Assembly (NCBI RefSeq): GCF_000468095.1 | Contig: NZ_ASZC01000017.1 | Coordinates: 62,001-126,000 of the forward strand | Source: Pantoea sp. AS-PWVM4 | Lineage (GTDB): Bacteria > Pseudomonadota > Gammaproteobacteria > Enterobacterales > Enterobacteriaceae | Length of the DNA stretch: 64,000 nt | Direction of reading: 5' to 3' | Part shown: piece after piece, positions 45,239 through 56,886 of the stretch | How positions within the stretch are numbered: the stretch's first letter is position 1 | Layout: every line of letters starts with the position of its first letter | Position numbers and translations under genes: made by a program | Notes under the pieces: generated by a model | Databases searched by the model: none | Told to the model about the DNA's origin: nothing | The model's input: the letters and a program-made list of their open reading frames with translations, nothing else

Positions 45239-46612
45239 GTGCAGAAGTATTTAACAGAAGCGCGTCAATTGCTGGCCCTTGCGATCCCGGTCATCCTTGC
45301 TCAGGTTGCCCAGACCGCAATGGGTTTCGTGGATACCATTATGGCCGGTGCGGTAAGCGCCACGGATATGGCCGCCGTTGCGGTGGGCACCTCTATCTGG
45401 CTCCCCGCCATTCTGTTTGGTCATGGTTTGCTGCTGGCATTGACGCCTACCGTTGCGCAACTCAATGGGTCGGGACGACGTGAGCGCATCGCGGAACAAG
45501 TCCGTCAGGGTTACTGGCTGGCGTTTTTTGTCGCGCTGCTGATCATGGTGGTACTGTGGAACGCAGGCTATCTGATTCATGCCATGCATGATATTGATCC
45601 GCTGCTGGCCGCCAAAGCCGAAGGCTATCTCCATGCCCTGCTGTTCGGTGCGCCTGGCTACCTGTTTTTTCAGGTGGCGCGTAACCAGTGTGAAGGTTTG
45701 TCGAAAACCAAACCCGGTATGGTGCTGGGTTTCCTCGGTTTGTTGACCAATATTCCACTCAACTATGTGTTCATTTATGGTCATTTTGGCATGCCAGCGC
45801 TGGGTGGCGTGGGCTGTGGCGTCGCCACCGCCAGCGTCTATTGGGTGATGTTTATCGTGATGCGCTTCTGGCTGAAACGTATGGGCAGCATGCGCGATAT
45901 CCGTATGAGTACCGCCTTCTCCACGCCGTCGCGGGTCATTCTGTCACGCCTGTTTGGCCTTGGCCTGCCGGTCGCACTGGCGCTGTTTTTTGAGGTCACG
46001 TTGTTTGCCGTGGTCGCGCTGCTGGTTTCACCACTCGGTATTGTCAAAGTCGCCGGGCATCAGATCGCGCTGAATTTCAGCTCACTGATGTTTGTCCTGC
46101 CGCTGTCGCTCGGGGTAGCCACCACCATTCGCGTCGGTTATCGCCTGGGTCAGGGTTCCACAGAACAGGCGCGGGTCGCGGCCTGGACCGCGCAAGGGGT
46201 CGGCATCAGTATGGCGGCCCTCACCGCGTTGTTTACCGTGACCTTCCGCCATCATATCGCGGCGCTGTATACCGCGAACCCGGAAGTGATCACCCTGGCG
46301 GCGCAACTGATGCTCTTGGCAGCCATCTACCAGTTCTCTGATTCGATTCAGGTGATTGGCAGCGGTATCCTGCGTGGTTATAAAGATACGCGTTCTATCT
46401 TCTTTATTACCCTCGTCGCTTACTGGGTACTGGGACTGCCAGTAGGTTATATTCTGGCGTTGACCGATCTGGTCGTACCAAGACTTGGCCCTGCCGGTTT
46501 TTGGTGTGGCTTTATTGTCGGACTGACTTCGGCGGCAGTGATGATGCTATGGCGCATTCGCCGTTTGCAACGCCTCCCTGCGCAGGTGATTCTTACGCGA
46601 GCAGCACGCTAA
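45239..46612 (+). CDS. mdtK: MATE-family multidrug efflux pump MdtK (NorM)
   Basis: A 457-residue inner-membrane antiporter with 12 membrane helices in two similar halves. The start is GTG with a GCAGGT-containing upstream region; it yields [20 protein letters not shown], the E. coli start. [20 protein letters not shown] is the typical helix 1-2 region. It exports cationic drugs and fluoroquinolones in exchange for Na+ or H+. The tRNA-Val genes follow, as in E. coli. Confidence 0.96.
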   Translation: MQKYLTEARQLLALAIPVILAQVAQTAMGFVDTIMAGAVSATDMAAVAVGTSIWLPAILFGHGLLLALTPTVAQLNGSGRRERIAEQVRQGYWLAFFVALLIMVVLWNAGYLIHAMHDIDPLLAAKAEGYLHALLFGAPGYLFFQVARNQCEGLSKTKPGMVLGFLGLLTNIPLNYVFIYGHFGMPALGGVGCGVATASVYWVMFIVMRFWLKRMGSMRDIRMSTAFSTPSRVILSRLFGLGLPVALALFFEVTLFAVVALLVSPLGIVKVAGHQIALNFSSLMFVLPLSLGVATTIRVGYRLGQGSTEQARVAAWTAQGVGISMAALTALFTVTFRHHIAALYTANPEVITLAAQLMLLAAIYQFSDSIQVIGSGILRGYKDTRSIFFITLVAYWVLGLPVGYILALTDLVVPRLGPAGFWCGFIVGLTSAAVMMLWRIRRLQRLPAQVILTRAAR

Positions 46613-46620
46613 GTCGCTGA

Positions 46621-46640
46621 GCGGGCCGGAAAAGGCCCGC
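46621..46640 (+). other. GC-rich hairpin after mdtK
   Basis: GCGGGCC pairs with GGCCCGC around six bases but no T-run follows, so termination would need Rho or another factor. Confidence 0.4.
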
Positions 46641-46765
46641 AACGCCTAAAAAAACGACGCATAGCACAGATGCTGGTCAGTCATGATGAAAAATCGCTTT
46701 TTCCCCTTGCCAGCTCATCTGCCTGCCGTTAATATTCGTCCCCGCTGTCGCCCTGACAGCGTGTT

Positions 46766-46842
46766 GCGCTCTTAGCTCAGTTGGTTAGAGCACCACCTTG
46801 ACATGGTGGGGGTCGATGGTTCGAGTCCATTAGAGCGCACCA
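46766..46842 (+). tRNA. tRNA-Val (anticodon GAC), copy 1
   Basis: 77 bases with encoded CCA. The anticodon loop reads CTTGACATG. Acceptor arms GCGCTCT/AGAGCGC pair fully. It is identical to copy 3. Confidence 0.96.
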
Positions 46843-46845
46843 AGT

Positions 46846-46922
46846 GCGTCCGTAGCTCAGTTGGTTAGAGCACCACCTTGACATGGTGGGGGTCGGTGGT
46901 TCGAGTCCACTCGGACGCACCA
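46846..46922 (+). tRNA. tRNA-Val (anticodon GAC), copy 2
   Basis: 77 bases with encoded CCA; acceptor arms GCGTCCG/CGGACGC differ from the other two copies, while the anticodon and D arms are the same. It resembles E. coli valW. It starts three bases after copy 1. Confidence 0.96.
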
Positions 46923-46953
46923 TTTCTTCACCCTGAAGTATCACGGGTACAAT

Positions 46954-47030
46954 GCGCTCTTAGCTCAGTTGGTTAGAGCACCACCTTGACATGGTGGGGG
47001 TCGATGGTTCGAGTCCATTAGAGCGCACCA
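46954..47030 (+). tRNA. tRNA-Val (anticodon GAC), copy 3
   Basis: 77 bases with encoded CCA, identical in sequence to copy 1, 31 bases after copy 2. E. coli has two such genes at this place, so this looks like a local duplication. Confidence 0.96.
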
Positions 47031-47102
47031 CTCTTTTTCAGTTTCCTGTTGCGCAACTCTCTCTTCCTTGATCTGTATCGTTTTATCTTACTGCTTTCAT
47101 AT

Positions 47103-47130
47103 TGGTTTTCGCATACTTAGCGACTATACT
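47103..47130 (+). promoter_or_regulatory. Candidate pykF promoter
   Basis: TTGGTT and TATACT are separated by 16 bases, just upstream of the Cra site. Confidence 0.55.
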
Positions 47131-47148
47131 ATGCCGCGTTGTCCCACT

Positions 47149-47160
47149 TGAAAGGTTTCA
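47149..47160. promoter_or_regulatory. Cra (FruR) operator of pykF
   Basis: TGAAAGGTTTCA is a near match to the Cra core TGAAACGTTTCA and lies just downstream of the predicted start point, fitting repression of pykF by Cra as in E. coli. Confidence 0.65.
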
Positions 47161-47372
47161 GCGCTAACGTGTTAATGGCGAGAACTCAAATTATTTGCGC
47201 AACACCGCCTAGTCGGTTCTCTCGCGAACCGCACAACTTCCCTGCACGCTTAGCTATCGTCTCCTATTCTTACTCTGTATTGCCCTTATCAACACCAAAC
47301 GAATTTCCACTTCGGTGCCTGCGCATCGAATCCCAACCTTTATCATCCATCACAACTTACAGATAAGCTGAC

Positions 47373-48785
47373 ATGAAAAAGACCAAGATCGTTTGTACTA
47401 TCGGTCCGAAAACCGAATCGGAAGAGATGCTGACTCAACTGCTGGAAGCAGGCATGAATGTCATGCGCCTGAACTTCTCTCACGGGGATTATGCCGAACA
47501 TGGTCAGCGCATTACCAACATGCGTGCTGTCATGGAAAAAACCGGTCGTCAGGCTGCGATTCTGCTGGACACCAAAGGTCCTGAAATCCGCACCATGAAA
47601 CTGGAAGGCGGCAATGATGCCCCATTAAAAGCTGGCCAGACCTTCACCTTCACCACTGACCAGTCCGTCATTGGCAACAGCGAGCGCGTCGCCGTCACCT
47701 ATGCGGGTTTCACTGAAGATCTGAAAATCGGCAACACCGTGCTGGTTGATGATGGCCTGATTGGCATGGAAGTTATCGAAGTCACTGAAAACACCGTGGT
47801 ATGTAAAGTGCTGAACAACGGTGACCTCGGCGAGAATAAAGGCGTTAACCTGCCAGGTGTCTCCATTCAGCTGCCGGCTCTGGCGGAAAAAGACAAGCGT
47901 GACCTGATTTTCGGTTGCGAGCAGGGTGTCGATTTCGTTGCCGCGTCCTTTATCCGTAAACGTTCTGATGTGCTGGAAATTCGCGAGCATCTGAAACAAC
48001 ACGGCGGCGAACATATTCAAATCATCTCTAAAATCGAGAATCAGGAAGGTTTGAACAACTTTGACGAAATTCTCGAAGCGTCTGACGGCATCATGGTGGC
48101 CCGTGGCGACCTCGGCGTAGAGATCCCGGTTGAAGAAGTGATCTTCGCGCAGAAGATGATGATCAAGAAGTGCAACAAAGCACGCAAAGTGGTGATTACC
48201 GCCACGCAGATGCTCGATTCCATGATCAAAAACCCACGCCCAACCCGTGCTGAAGCTGGCGACGTGGCGAACGCCATCCTCGATGGTACCGATGCGGTGA
48301 TGCTGTCTGGTGAAAGCGCCAAAGGTAAGTATCCGCTGGAATCGGTCACTATTATGGCGACCATCTGTGAACGTACCGACCGTGTGATGAAATCACGCAT
48401 TGATTCGCTCCAGGACTCACGCAAACTGCGGATCACTGAAGCCGTGTGCCGTGGTGCCGTTGAGACCGCTGAAAAGCTGGAAGCTCCGCTGATCGTCGTC
48501 GCCACTGAAGGCGGCAAATCAGCCAAAGCCATCAGAAAATACTTCCCGGATGCGACCATCCTGGCCTTGACGACCAATGCCACCACCGCACGCCAGTTGA
48601 TTCTGAGCAAAGGCGTTGAAACCCACCTGGTTAACGAAATTGCCTCAACTGACGATTTCTATCGTATTGGCAAAGAAATGGCGCTTGAGAGCGGTTATGC
48701 GCAAAAAGGCGACGTGGTAGTGATGGTTTCTGGTGCACTGGTTCCAAGCGGCACCACCAACACGGCATCAGTACACGTACTCTGA
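47373..48785 (+). CDS. pykF: Pyruvate kinase I
   Basis: A 470-residue fructose-1,6-bisphosphate-activated pyruvate kinase. It starts [16 protein letters not shown], with the active-site segments [37 protein letters not shown] (catalytic Lys) and [11 protein letters not shown]. The C-terminal domain holds the allosteric site around [15 protein letters not shown]. It makes pyruvate and ATP from PEP in glycolysis, opposite in direction to PpsA at the right end of the window. A strong terminator follows. Confidence 0.98.
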   Translation: MKKTKIVCTIGPKTESEEMLTQLLEAGMNVMRLNFSHGDYAEHGQRITNMRAVMEKTGRQAAILLDTKGPEIRTMKLEGGNDAPLKAGQTFTFTTDQSVIGNSERVAVTYAGFTEDLKIGNTVLVDDGLIGMEVIEVTENTVVCKVLNNGDLGENKGVNLPGVSIQLPALAEKDKRDLIFGCEQGVDFVAASFIRKRSDVLEIREHLKQHGGEHIQIISKIENQEGLNNFDEILEASDGIMVARGDLGVEIPVEEVIFAQKMMIKKCNKARKVVITATQMLDSMIKNPRPTRAEAGDVANAILDGTDAVMLSGESAKGKYPLESVTIMATICERTDRVMKSRIDSLQDSRKLRITEAVCRGAVETAEKLEAPLIVVATEGGKSAKAIRKYFPDATILALTTNATTARQLILSKGVETHLVNEIASTDDFYRIGKEMALESGYAQKGDVVVMVSGALVPSGTTNTASVHVL

Positions 48786-48805
48786 TTTTCGCTTGAATGT
48801 TTATT

Positions 48806-48834
48806 AAAAAGCGCCCTTTTCGGGCGCTTTTTTT
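48806..48834 (+). terminator. Rho-independent terminator after pykF
   Basis: AAAAA-GCGCCC-TTTTC-GGGCGC followed by seven T residues. Confidence 0.9.
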
Positions 48835-49015
48835 ATTCCGGGTCTAATACAAAAGCACGAAATTACCAATCGATAATAACTATTCAAAAACCCAGAAAAT
48901 TAAGGCTAATCCGATTAAATATCTCTGTTTTAGCTAAATATTTTTATCATCTTCTGCTAAACGATGCTTCTTTGAGCGAACGATCAAGTTTAAGCGTGTT
49001 CTCAGCAAAAATTTA

Positions 49016-49045
49016 TTCTCAACTCAAAAAGCTTTGTGTAATACT
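49016..49045 (+). promoter_or_regulatory. lpp promoter
   Basis: TTCTCA and AATACT are separated by 18 bases, and the following leader (GCTACATGGAGATTAACTCA and on) is almost base-for-base that of E. coli lpp, a very strong promoter with a short stable leader. Confidence 0.85.
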
Positions 49046-49077
49046 TGTAACGCTACATGGAGATTAACTCAATCTAG

Positions 49078-49326
<249 letters not shown>

Positions 49327-49340
49327 GAGTTCTGGTACTA

Positions 49341-49371
49341 AAAATGGCGCCGTTATGGCGCCATTTTTTTT
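49341..49371. terminator. Terminator shared by lpp and ldtE
   Basis: AAAATGGCGCC and GGCGCCATTTT arms are flanked by A-runs and T-runs, so it can work for lpp on the plus strand and for ldtE on the minus strand. Confidence 0.85.
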
Positions 49372-49386
49372 GTACTGAATTCACCG

Positions 49387-50421
49387 TCAGGGTTTGGTCA
49401 CTGTCGTTCCGCTGGCCTCACTGATGGTCGCACGCCCCGCTTCATTCCCCTGCTGAGACTGCACCACCTGCGGCATCGCCGTATCCTGCGTCACCGGTTC
49501 ACCGCTGCTTACCAGCACCGGCATCCCTGAACGTCGTTCCAGCGCAGCCTTAATCAACGCAGTATCGCTTTGCGGGCTATTAATGAAGGTCTTCATCGGC
49601 GCAGTTAAGGCAATCGGCATAGTCTGTGGATCGTCTTTATCGGTGCGAGAGAGCGGCTGATGCACTTCGATATAGCGCTTACCATCCGGTTCGATGGCAT
49701 ATTTCACCGGCTGATTGATCACCTGCACACGCGTCCCCTTCGGCACGCTGGCGAATAACGCTTCAATATCTTCCGGACGTAAGCGGATACAGCCGGAGCT
49801 AACGCGCATACCAATGCCGAAATCCGCATTGGTACCGTGAATCAGATATTGCCCGGTACCGCGTGCCAGACGCATGGCAAACAGCCCCATAGGGTTATCA
49901 GGCCCGGCAGGGACCACGCCCGGCAAGGTAATGCCTTCTTTGGCGTAGCGTTTGCGGATATTGGGTGTGGGTGTCCAGGTCGGATTGGGGATCTTTTGGC
50001 TGATGCTGGTTACCATTACCGGCGTCGCTGCGCCGAGCTGACCAATGCCAATCGGATAGACAATGACCCGGTCTTCCCCTTTGGGATAGTAATAAAGACG
50101 TAACTCAGCCAGGTTTATCACAATCCCTTCATGCGGCGTGTCTGGCAACAGCATCTGCAAAGGGACGGTGAGCTGAGTCCCGGCTTTCGGCAACCAGGGA
50201 TCAACGCCAGGGTTTGCTTCCAGCATCCCCAGCAAACCAATCTTGTAGTGGCTGGCAATGCTTTCCAGTGGCCGCTTATCATCCGGCACCACAGTCAGGG
50301 TATTTTCACCAATTAAACGGCTGCCCGCCTCGGGCAGAGGGTATTCCGTGGCAAGCGCAGGTGCAGAGAGTCCCCAGCAGGACAACAGCAATGCACCGGC
50401 CAAACGTAAAGCTGGTCTCAT
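49387..50421 (-). CDS. ldtE: L,D-transpeptidase LdtE (YnhG)
   Basis: A 344-residue exported enzyme: signal peptide (about 1-24), a LysM-like segment (about 40-90, ESIASHYKIGLLGMLEANPG), and a YkuD catalytic domain with HGTNADFGIGMRVSSGCIRL, in which Cys is the nucleophile and His is close by. The C-terminal tail of about 80 residues is low in complexity. By position after lpp it is LdtE, which forms 3-3 cross-links in E. coli; Lpp-linking activity (LdtA-C type) is possible. It shares a terminator with lpp. Confidence 0.9.
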   Translation of the reverse strand: MRPALRLAGALLLSCWGLSAPALATEYPLPEAGSRLIGENTLTVVPDDKRPLESIASHYKIGLLGMLEANPGVDPWLPKAGTQLTVPLQMLLPDTPHEGIVINLAELRLYYYPKGEDRVIVYPIGIGQLGAATPVMVTSISQKIPNPTWTPTPNIRKRYAKEGITLPGVVPAGPDNPMGLFAMRLARGTGQYLIHGTNADFGIGMRVSSGCIRLRPEDIEALFASVPKGTRVQVINQPVKYAIEPDGKRYIEVHQPLSRTDKDDPQTMPIALTAPMKTFINSPQSDTALIKAALERRSGMPVLVSSGEPVTQDTAMPQVVQSQQGNEAGRATISEASGTTVTKP

Positions 50422-50443
50422 GCAATTTTCTCTTTGTCGGAAG

Positions 50444-50475
50444 AAACAGACCCCGGTCAGGTTGGCCGGGGTCTG
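50444..50475 (-). terminator. Terminator of the suf operon
   Basis: On the minus strand CAGACCCCGG pairs with CCGGGGTCTG and is followed by a T-rich TTTCTTCC stretch, between sufE and ldtE. Confidence 0.7.
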
Positions 50476-50486
50476 GAGAGTGTATC

Positions 50487-50903
50487 TTAGCTGAGGGTCT
50501 GAGCGTTATGACGGATAGCGCGAATCATCGCTTCCAGCCCCTGCGAACGTGAGGGGGTAAGGTGTTGGGTGAGCGCTAATTGTTCAAACCAGTAGCGCAC
50601 ATCAAGGTCCAGGATTTCTGCCGCTTTCAGCCCCTGATACAGGCTAAATACCACGGCGATCAAGCCCTTAACAATGGCGGCATCGCTGTCGCCCTCAAAA
50701 GCAATAGTACCATCCGTTTGTGGAGTCATGGTGATCCACACCTGGCTTTGACACCCGGAAATCACATTTTCCGGCTGATATAAGCTTTCGGACGATTCTG
50801 GTAATTTTGCCCCGAGTTCAATGATGTAGAGGTACTTCTCTTCCCAGTTAGCGCAACGGTTGAAGTTGCGCACCAGTCTCTCTTTATCTGGCAAATTTGC
50901 CAT
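50487..50903 (-). CDS. sufE: Cysteine desulfuration protein SufE
   Basis: A 138-residue sulfur-acceptor protein with the active Cys in [11 protein letters not shown]. It takes persulfide sulfur from SufS and passes it to SufB. The start [17 protein letters not shown] is close to the E. coli protein. Last gene of the suf operon, 19 bases after sufS. Confidence 0.97.
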   Translation of the reverse strand: MANLPDKERLVRNFNRCANWEEKYLYIIELGAKLPESSESLYQPENVISGCQSQVWITMTPQTDGTIAFEGDSDAAIVKGLIAVVFSLYQGLKAAEILDLDVRYWFEQLALTQHLTPSRSQGLEAMIRAIRHNAQTLS

Positions 50904-50922
50904 TTGATACTCCTGAATCTGC

Positions 50923-52142
<1,220 letters not shown>

Positions 52143-52146
<4 letters not shown>

Positions 52147-53420
52147 GACTCAACTCCCGGGATGCGCGCAGCAATGCGCTGCAACACCGCCTGACGTAGA
52201 ACCGGATTCTCTAACTTTTCAGTCAACTCAGCGGCAAAGGCATGGATAATCATACGCTGAGCCGCAGACTCTTCAATACCACGCGAACGCAGGTAGAACA
52301 TCTGCTCATCATCAATACGGCCCACGGTAGCTCCGTGGCTGCACTTGACGTCATCAGCATAGATTTCCAGTTGCGGCTTGGTGTCCACTTCCGCCAGACG
52401 CCCCATCAACAGGTTGTTGTTGGTCATCTGTCCGTCAGTTTTCAGCGCATGCTGAGCCACTTTAATCATGCCGTTGAACACCGCACGGCCTTTGTCACGC
52501 ACGATGGTTTTGTGCATCTGACGGCTCATGCAGTAGCCTTTGTTGTGTTCCAGGTAGCTGCGCGTATCGCACACTTCCTGGTTAATCGGCAACGCCAGGC
52601 TATTCATAGCAAGGTTGGTGTTCTCACCGTTCAACTGTGCACTGGTGTTGTGACGTGACAACCCGGCACCCAGCAGGAAGCTGGTGGTACTGACCTGCGC
52701 ATCACGGCCGATCACCACATCGTTATGGGCGAAGTGGTAGCTCTTATCGCTCTCAAACGACAGTTTGATATGCGACAGTTTGGCATTCTCAGCCACGTCA
52801 AAGGTGAAACGTGCGCCGGTGAAATGGGCGACATCATTCAGGGTGACGTAATGCTCAATCACTTCCGCCTCTGCGCTGGCTTCCAGTTGCAGATGGTGGC
52901 GGTGATGTACGGTATTCATACCCGCGTCCTGGCCGCTGGTAATGTGCAGCAAATACATTGGCAATGCCGCCGCTTTACCGCGCGCCAGACGGATGCTGGT
53001 TGCTTCTTCTGCCAGGCTTTCCGTCAGGTGCAGGAACACTTCCGGCTGAATCGGGGCCGGCAACGGACGACGTTCAGCGGCCTGCGAATGCTGGATCTCA
53101 AACAGGCCAGTGTCACGGCTGCTGAGCGAGGCCTGGAAACGACCATCCACATACACCAGACGTACCGCTTCGATCGGCAGCGCCAGGGCTTCCACCTGCT
53201 CCGCCGTCACTTCCTGCGGTTGCGGCAGCACAAACTGCTGCCCCAGCAGACCTTCCAGCGGGGTGTATTTCCAGTTTTCATGCTTGCGCGTCGGCAAGCC
53301 GAGACGCATCAGTTGCTGCCAGTGCTGCTGTGCCTGCAAAGAACGCACGTCACCGCGCGACTCAAACAGGTGATGCCACTGTTGCAGCGCGTTATCACTC
53401 TTCGTCGGTAAGCCAGCCAT
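52143..53420 (-). CDS. sufD: Fe-S scaffold subunit SufD
   Basis: A 425-residue SufB/SufD-type beta-helix subunit. It starts [19 protein letters not shown] as in E. coli and overlaps the sufC end by 26 bases. The functionally important His of SufD is visible in [14 protein letters not shown]. It forms the SufBC2D scaffold with SufB and SufC. Confidence 0.96.
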
Positions 53421-54141
53421 AGCCTTGCTCCTCCAGCTGTTTCACCAGCGTAAAGTCACCAGACTTCACAATTTTGCCCTGATACAGAACGTGCACATGA
53501 TCAGGCTTGATGTAGTCGAGGATGCGCTGGTAGTGGGTGACGATAATGAATGAACGCTTGCCGTCACGCAGGCTGTTGACGCCGTTTGCCACAATTTTCA
53601 ATGCATCGATATCCAGACCGGAGTCGGTTTCATCGAGAATGCACAGATCCGGCTCCAGTGCCGCCATTTGCAGAATATCGTTACGCTTTTTCTCACCACC
53701 GGAGAAGCCTACGTTAACTGAACGGGTCAGCAAATCTTCCGGCATCTTCAGCAGATGGATTTTATCTTCGATAAAGTCCTGGAAATCGAAACGGTCCAGT
53801 TCTTCCTGCTCACGGTATTTACGCACCGCGTTCACAGAGGTCTGGAGGAAAAATTGGTTGCTGACGCCCGGAATTTCAACCGGATACTGGAACGCCATAA
53901 AGATGCCTTCGCCCGCACGCTCTTCCGGCTCCAGCTCCAGCAGATCTTTGCCTTTAAAGGTTACGGAACCGCCGGTGATTTCATAATCTTCACGGCCAGC
54001 CAGGGTTGCAGACAGGGTACTTTTACCGGAACCGTTCGGTCCCATAATGGCGTGCACTTCACCCGGCTTCACTTCGAGGTTCAGGCCGCGCAAAATTTCT
54101 TTGTCTTCAACACTAACCTGTAAATCTTTGATGCTTAACAT
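53395..54141 (-). CDS. sufC: Fe-S assembly ATPase SufC
   Basis: A 248-residue ABC-type ATPase without membrane partner. Walker A GPNGSGKST, signature FSGGEKKR and Walker B CILDETDSGLD are present. The start is at MLSIKDLQVSVEDKE (54139-54141); the open frame extends 12 codons further without support. It drives shape changes in SufBC2D. Confidence 0.97.
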   Translation of the reverse strand: MLSIKDLQVSVEDKEILRGLNLEVKPGEVHAIMGPNGSGKSTLSATLAGREDYEITGGSVTFKGKDLLELEPEERAGEGIFMAFQYPVEIPGVSNQFFLQTSVNAVRKYREQEELDRFDFQDFIEDKIHLLKMPEDLLTRSVNVGFSGGEKKRNDILQMAALEPDLCILDETDSGLDIDALKIVANGVNSLRDGKRSFIIVTHYQRILDYIKPDHVHVLYQGKIVKSGDFTLVKQLEEQGYGWLTDEE

Positions 54142-54176
54142 ACTCTTTCCTTCACATTGCTTCCGGCAACGGGCCA

Positions 54177-55670
54177 TCAGCCCACGCTGTGCTCAAGGCT
54201 GATTGCTAACAATTTTTGCGCTTCCACGGCGAATTCCAGTGGCAGCTCGGAGAAAACATCTTTACAGAAGCCGTTAACGATCATCGAGATCGCATCTTCT
54301 TCACTGATGCCACGTTGCAGACAGTAGAACATCTGATCTTCACCGATACGCGATGTCGTGGCTTCATGCTCCAGCTGCGCGGTATTGTTACGCGCTTCCA
54401 CATACGGGAAGGTATGCGCACCGCAATCCGGGCCAATCAGCATCGAATCACACTGGGTAAAGTTACGCGCGTTAGTGGCGGTCGGCATGATTTTCACCAG
54501 ACCGCGATAGGTATTCTGGCTCTTACCGGCCGAGATGCCTTTCGAAATGATGGTCGATTTAGTGTTCTTACCGATGTGGATCATCTTGGTGCCGGTATCG
54601 GCCTGCTGATGACCACTGGTCAGCGCCACGGAGTAAAACTCACCGATGGAGTAATCACCGCGCAGAATGCAGCTCGGGTATTTCCAGGTGATGGCTGAAC
54701 CGGTTTCTGACTGCGTCCACGACATTTTGCTGTGGTCGCCTTCACACAGGGCGCGTTTGGTGACGAAGTTGAGGATACCGCCCTCACCTTCTCCGCCCGG
54801 GAACCAGTTCTGCACCGTGGAATATTTTACTTCGGCGTTCTTGTGGATAATCACTTCCACCACCGCCGCATGCAGCTGATAGCTATCACGCACGGGTGCA
54901 GAACAGCCTTCGATGTAGCTCACGTAGCTGTCTTCATCCGCCACCAGAATGGTACGTTCAAACTGACCGGTTTTTGCCGCGTTGATGCGGAAATAGGTCG
55001 ACAGCTCCATCGGACAGCGCACGCCTTTCGGGATGTAGACGAAAGTGCCGTCCGACGCTACCGCAGAGTTCAGCGCTGCGAAGAAGTTATCGTTGGCCGG
55101 AACCACGGTGCCAAGATACTTTTTCACCAGCTCAGGGTGTTCCTGAATCGCTTCACCGAAGGAGCAGAAAATGATGCCCTGCTCCGCCAGTTTGCCACGA
55201 TAGGTGGTAGCAACCGAAACGGAGTCGAAAATCGCATCGACCGCCACTTCTTTACCTTCACGTACCGGTACACCCAACTGATTAAAGGCATTTTCCACTT
55301 CCTGCGTCAGATACTCACTGGCAGGGGCGCTGCCGGAAGCCTGAGTCGCACCTGGCTCAGAAGCACAGGTGTCATCGCAGTTGCCACAGGAGGGCGCGGA
55401 GTAATAGCTGTAATCCTGGTAGTCGAGTTTCTCATAATGCGCTTTCAACCAGTGCGGCTCTTCCATTTCCAGCCAGGCACGAAAGGCTTTTAGACGAAAC
55501 TCCAGCATCCACTCTGGCTCGTTACGCTTAGCCGAAATTGCCCGTACCACGTCCTCATTGAGGCCATGAGCAAATTCTTCGGTTTGCAGTTGGGTAAAGA
55601 AGCCCTCTTTGTAGTTGAGCTTGCCTTCCCACATTTGTACATCGTCAGATGTTTCGCTGTGTCGTGACAT
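54177..55670 (-). CDS. sufB: Fe-S scaffold subunit SufB
   Basis: A 497-residue scaffold protein. N-terminal [12 protein letters not shown] is the Cys motif near residues 95-105. The catalytic Cys of the family (E. coli Cys405) is present in NFTQCDSML and the partner Glu (E. coli Glu434) in LEHEATTS. The cluster is assembled at the SufB-SufD interface. A Cys seen in my recollection of the E. coli sequence in PYVECRNN is Ala here, but this is not one of the catalytic residues. Confidence 0.97.
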   Translation of the reverse strand: MSRHSETSDDVQMWEGKLNYKEGFFTQLQTEEFAHGLNEDVVRAISAKRNEPEWMLEFRLKAFRAWLEMEEPHWLKAHYEKLDYQDYSYYSAPSCGNCDDTCASEPGATQASGSAPASEYLTQEVENAFNQLGVPVREGKEVAVDAIFDSVSVATTYRGKLAEQGIIFCSFGEAIQEHPELVKKYLGTVVPANDNFFAALNSAVASDGTFVYIPKGVRCPMELSTYFRINAAKTGQFERTILVADEDSYVSYIEGCSAPVRDSYQLHAAVVEVIIHKNAEVKYSTVQNWFPGGEGEGGILNFVTKRALCEGDHSKMSWTQSETGSAITWKYPSCILRGDYSIGEFYSVALTSGHQQADTGTKMIHIGKNTKSTIISKGISAGKSQNTYRGLVKIMPTATNARNFTQCDSMLIGPDCGAHTFPYVEARNNTAQLEHEATTSRIGEDQMFYCLQRGISEEDAISMIVNGFCKDVFSELPLEFAVEAQKLLAISLEHSVG

Positions 55671-55677
55671 ATTTCAC

Positions 55678-56052
55678 TTACTCGACGCCAAAGCTTTCAC
55701 CGCACCCGCAGGCGTGCTGAGCTTTAGGGTTGTTAAATTTAAAGATCTGGTTCAGGCCTTCACGGACGTAGTCGACTTCGGTGCCATCGACAAACGGCAT
55801 GGCCTGTAGCGGCACATACAGGGTTGCGCCGAAGTATGGGAACTGCAGGTCGTCAGCGGCAGGTTCTTTCACCAGGTCCATGACATAACCAAAACCGGCA
55901 CAGCCGGACTGTTTCACTCCTACCCGCAGGCCCTTGACTTCAGGATCCTGTGCGACCAGGTTAAGAATCTGTTTTGCTGCCGATTCGGTCAGCGTCAGCC
56001 CCTTCCAGACGAAATCATCGGGTGAAAAAGAAGCTGCATTTACTGATGACAT
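55678..56052 (-). CDS. sufA: A-type Fe-S carrier SufA
   Basis: A 124-residue A-type carrier with the three conserved cysteines in VKQSGCAGFGY and HACGCGESFGVE. It receives clusters from SufBC2D and delivers them to apoproteins. First gene of sufABCDSE, eight bases before sufB. Confidence 0.97.
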   Translation of the reverse strand: MSSVNAASFSPDDFVWKGLTLTESAAKQILNLVAQDPEVKGLRVGVKQSGCAGFGYVMDLVKEPAADDLQFPYFGATLYVPLQAMPFVDGTEVDYVREGLNQIFKFNNPKAQHACGCGESFGVE

Positions 56053-56440
56053 AGTGCTACCTCGTAAGTCTGGGCCTTTTCAGGCTATCCCCCTATGGTA
56101 GTGATATCAGATATCACTTCAACCTCTTGTTTTGCAGGGATAATCATCTCGTGCTATTTTTTACTGTTGCTTTGTTAAGCATAGTCGCTTCAAACTGCTT
56201 TGCGGCGGGGAAAACTGCCGCGCCGATACAATTGTAACCTGTTAAAAAATCGCAAAATTTCATTTTGTCACTTTACGATTTTCCGCTGATTGATAGGTTA
56301 CGCCTTTCCTTAATGTGAAGAAATTGTTATTGCCGATTTGAGTAACAGGCAAAGTAAATCAATAAAATTTCTCTAGGGAATTGCATTCCTGACGTGGTTG
56401 AATATGATAATGATTATCATTAACCCATTAAGGTGGCGAC
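56053..56440. other. Divergent control region between sufA and the Fur-controlled gene
   Basis: About 390 bases holding the suf promoter and the promoter of the divergent gene. It contains a perfect 17-base palindrome at 56101-56117 (GTGATATC-A-GATATCAC), a half Fur-box GATAATCAT at 56139-56147, and the full Fur box listed next. E. coli suf is controlled by Fur, IscR, OxyR and IHF; I cannot assign the IscR and OxyR sites with confidence. Confidence 0.55.
56406..56424. promoter_or_regulatory. Fur box
   Basis: GATAATGATTATCATTAAC matches the 19-base Fur consensus at 17 positions and lies 17 bases before the start of the gene at 56441. Confidence 0.85.
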
Positions 56441-56845
56441 ATGACGCTTTCCGTCTCAGCCTGGTTACAACACAAAATCGATGAATATAAGTTTTCGGTA
56501 CGTGATATCACCGTTGACTTCTATATGGCTCAGGCAAAGCTCAACCGCACCGATTGTACAATCGAACAACTGCGTCGTTTTAATGACACCTGTCTCGATA
56601 TGGCGGAAATCTGCCAATTGAATGGCGATGACCAAAGCTATCTACACGCCATGGGCAAGCTCCATCACCGCTTAGTGCAGGAGATGGGCAATGCCGATCG
56701 CGACCGTTTGTTCCGTATTCAGGCCTATCAACTGGCGCGCCTGTCGCTGACTCGCTTGTGTCATCAACTGGCGCTGAGCGGCGAGTGGGATCAAGCCACC
56801 AGCCTGCAAAGTGATTTCGTCCGTCACGCAGGCTGGATATTCTAA
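56441..56845 (+). CDS. Unrecognised 134-residue protein under a Fur box
   Basis: A soluble protein of 134 residues without signal peptide or membrane helix. It appears all-helical, with Leu/Ala-rich amphipathic stretches (YQLARLSLTRLCHQLALSG), and ends in HAGWIF. I do not recognise the family. The ribosome site AAGGTGG and the full Fur box directly upstream support a real iron-regulated gene. It stands alone between sufA (divergent) and ydiJ (convergent). An adaptor or small regulator of iron metabolism is conceivable, but no function can be read. Confidence 0.75.
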   Translation: MTLSVSAWLQHKIDEYKFSVRDITVDFYMAQAKLNRTDCTIEQLRRFNDTCLDMAEICQLNGDDQSYLHAMGKLHHRLVQEMGNADRDRLFRIQAYQLARLSLTRLCHQLALSGEWDQATSLQSDFVRHAGWIF

Positions 56846-56886
56846 TCCAGCTGCGTCCTGACGTCTCCTGGAATTCTACAATTTGT

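Larger units (their letters stand above)
47031..47372 (+). other. Promoter and long leader of pykF
   Basis: About 340 bases without a convincing gene. It holds the pykF promoter and Cra site and a leader of roughly 235 bases. A 75-codon open frame in the leader (47139-47366) would need a TTG start without ribosome site and is not called. Confidence 0.55.

Noticed and set aside
47139..47366. 75-codon open frame in the pykF leader as a leader peptide
   Set aside because: It needs a TTG start without ribosome site, overlaps the Cra site and has no sensible composition.
54380..54410. Ala in SufB (PYVEARNN) where I recall Cys in E. coli
   Set aside because: Counting back from the C-terminus shows that the catalytic E. 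coli Cys405 is the one in TQCDSML, which is kept; the changed position is about residue 424 and not essential.
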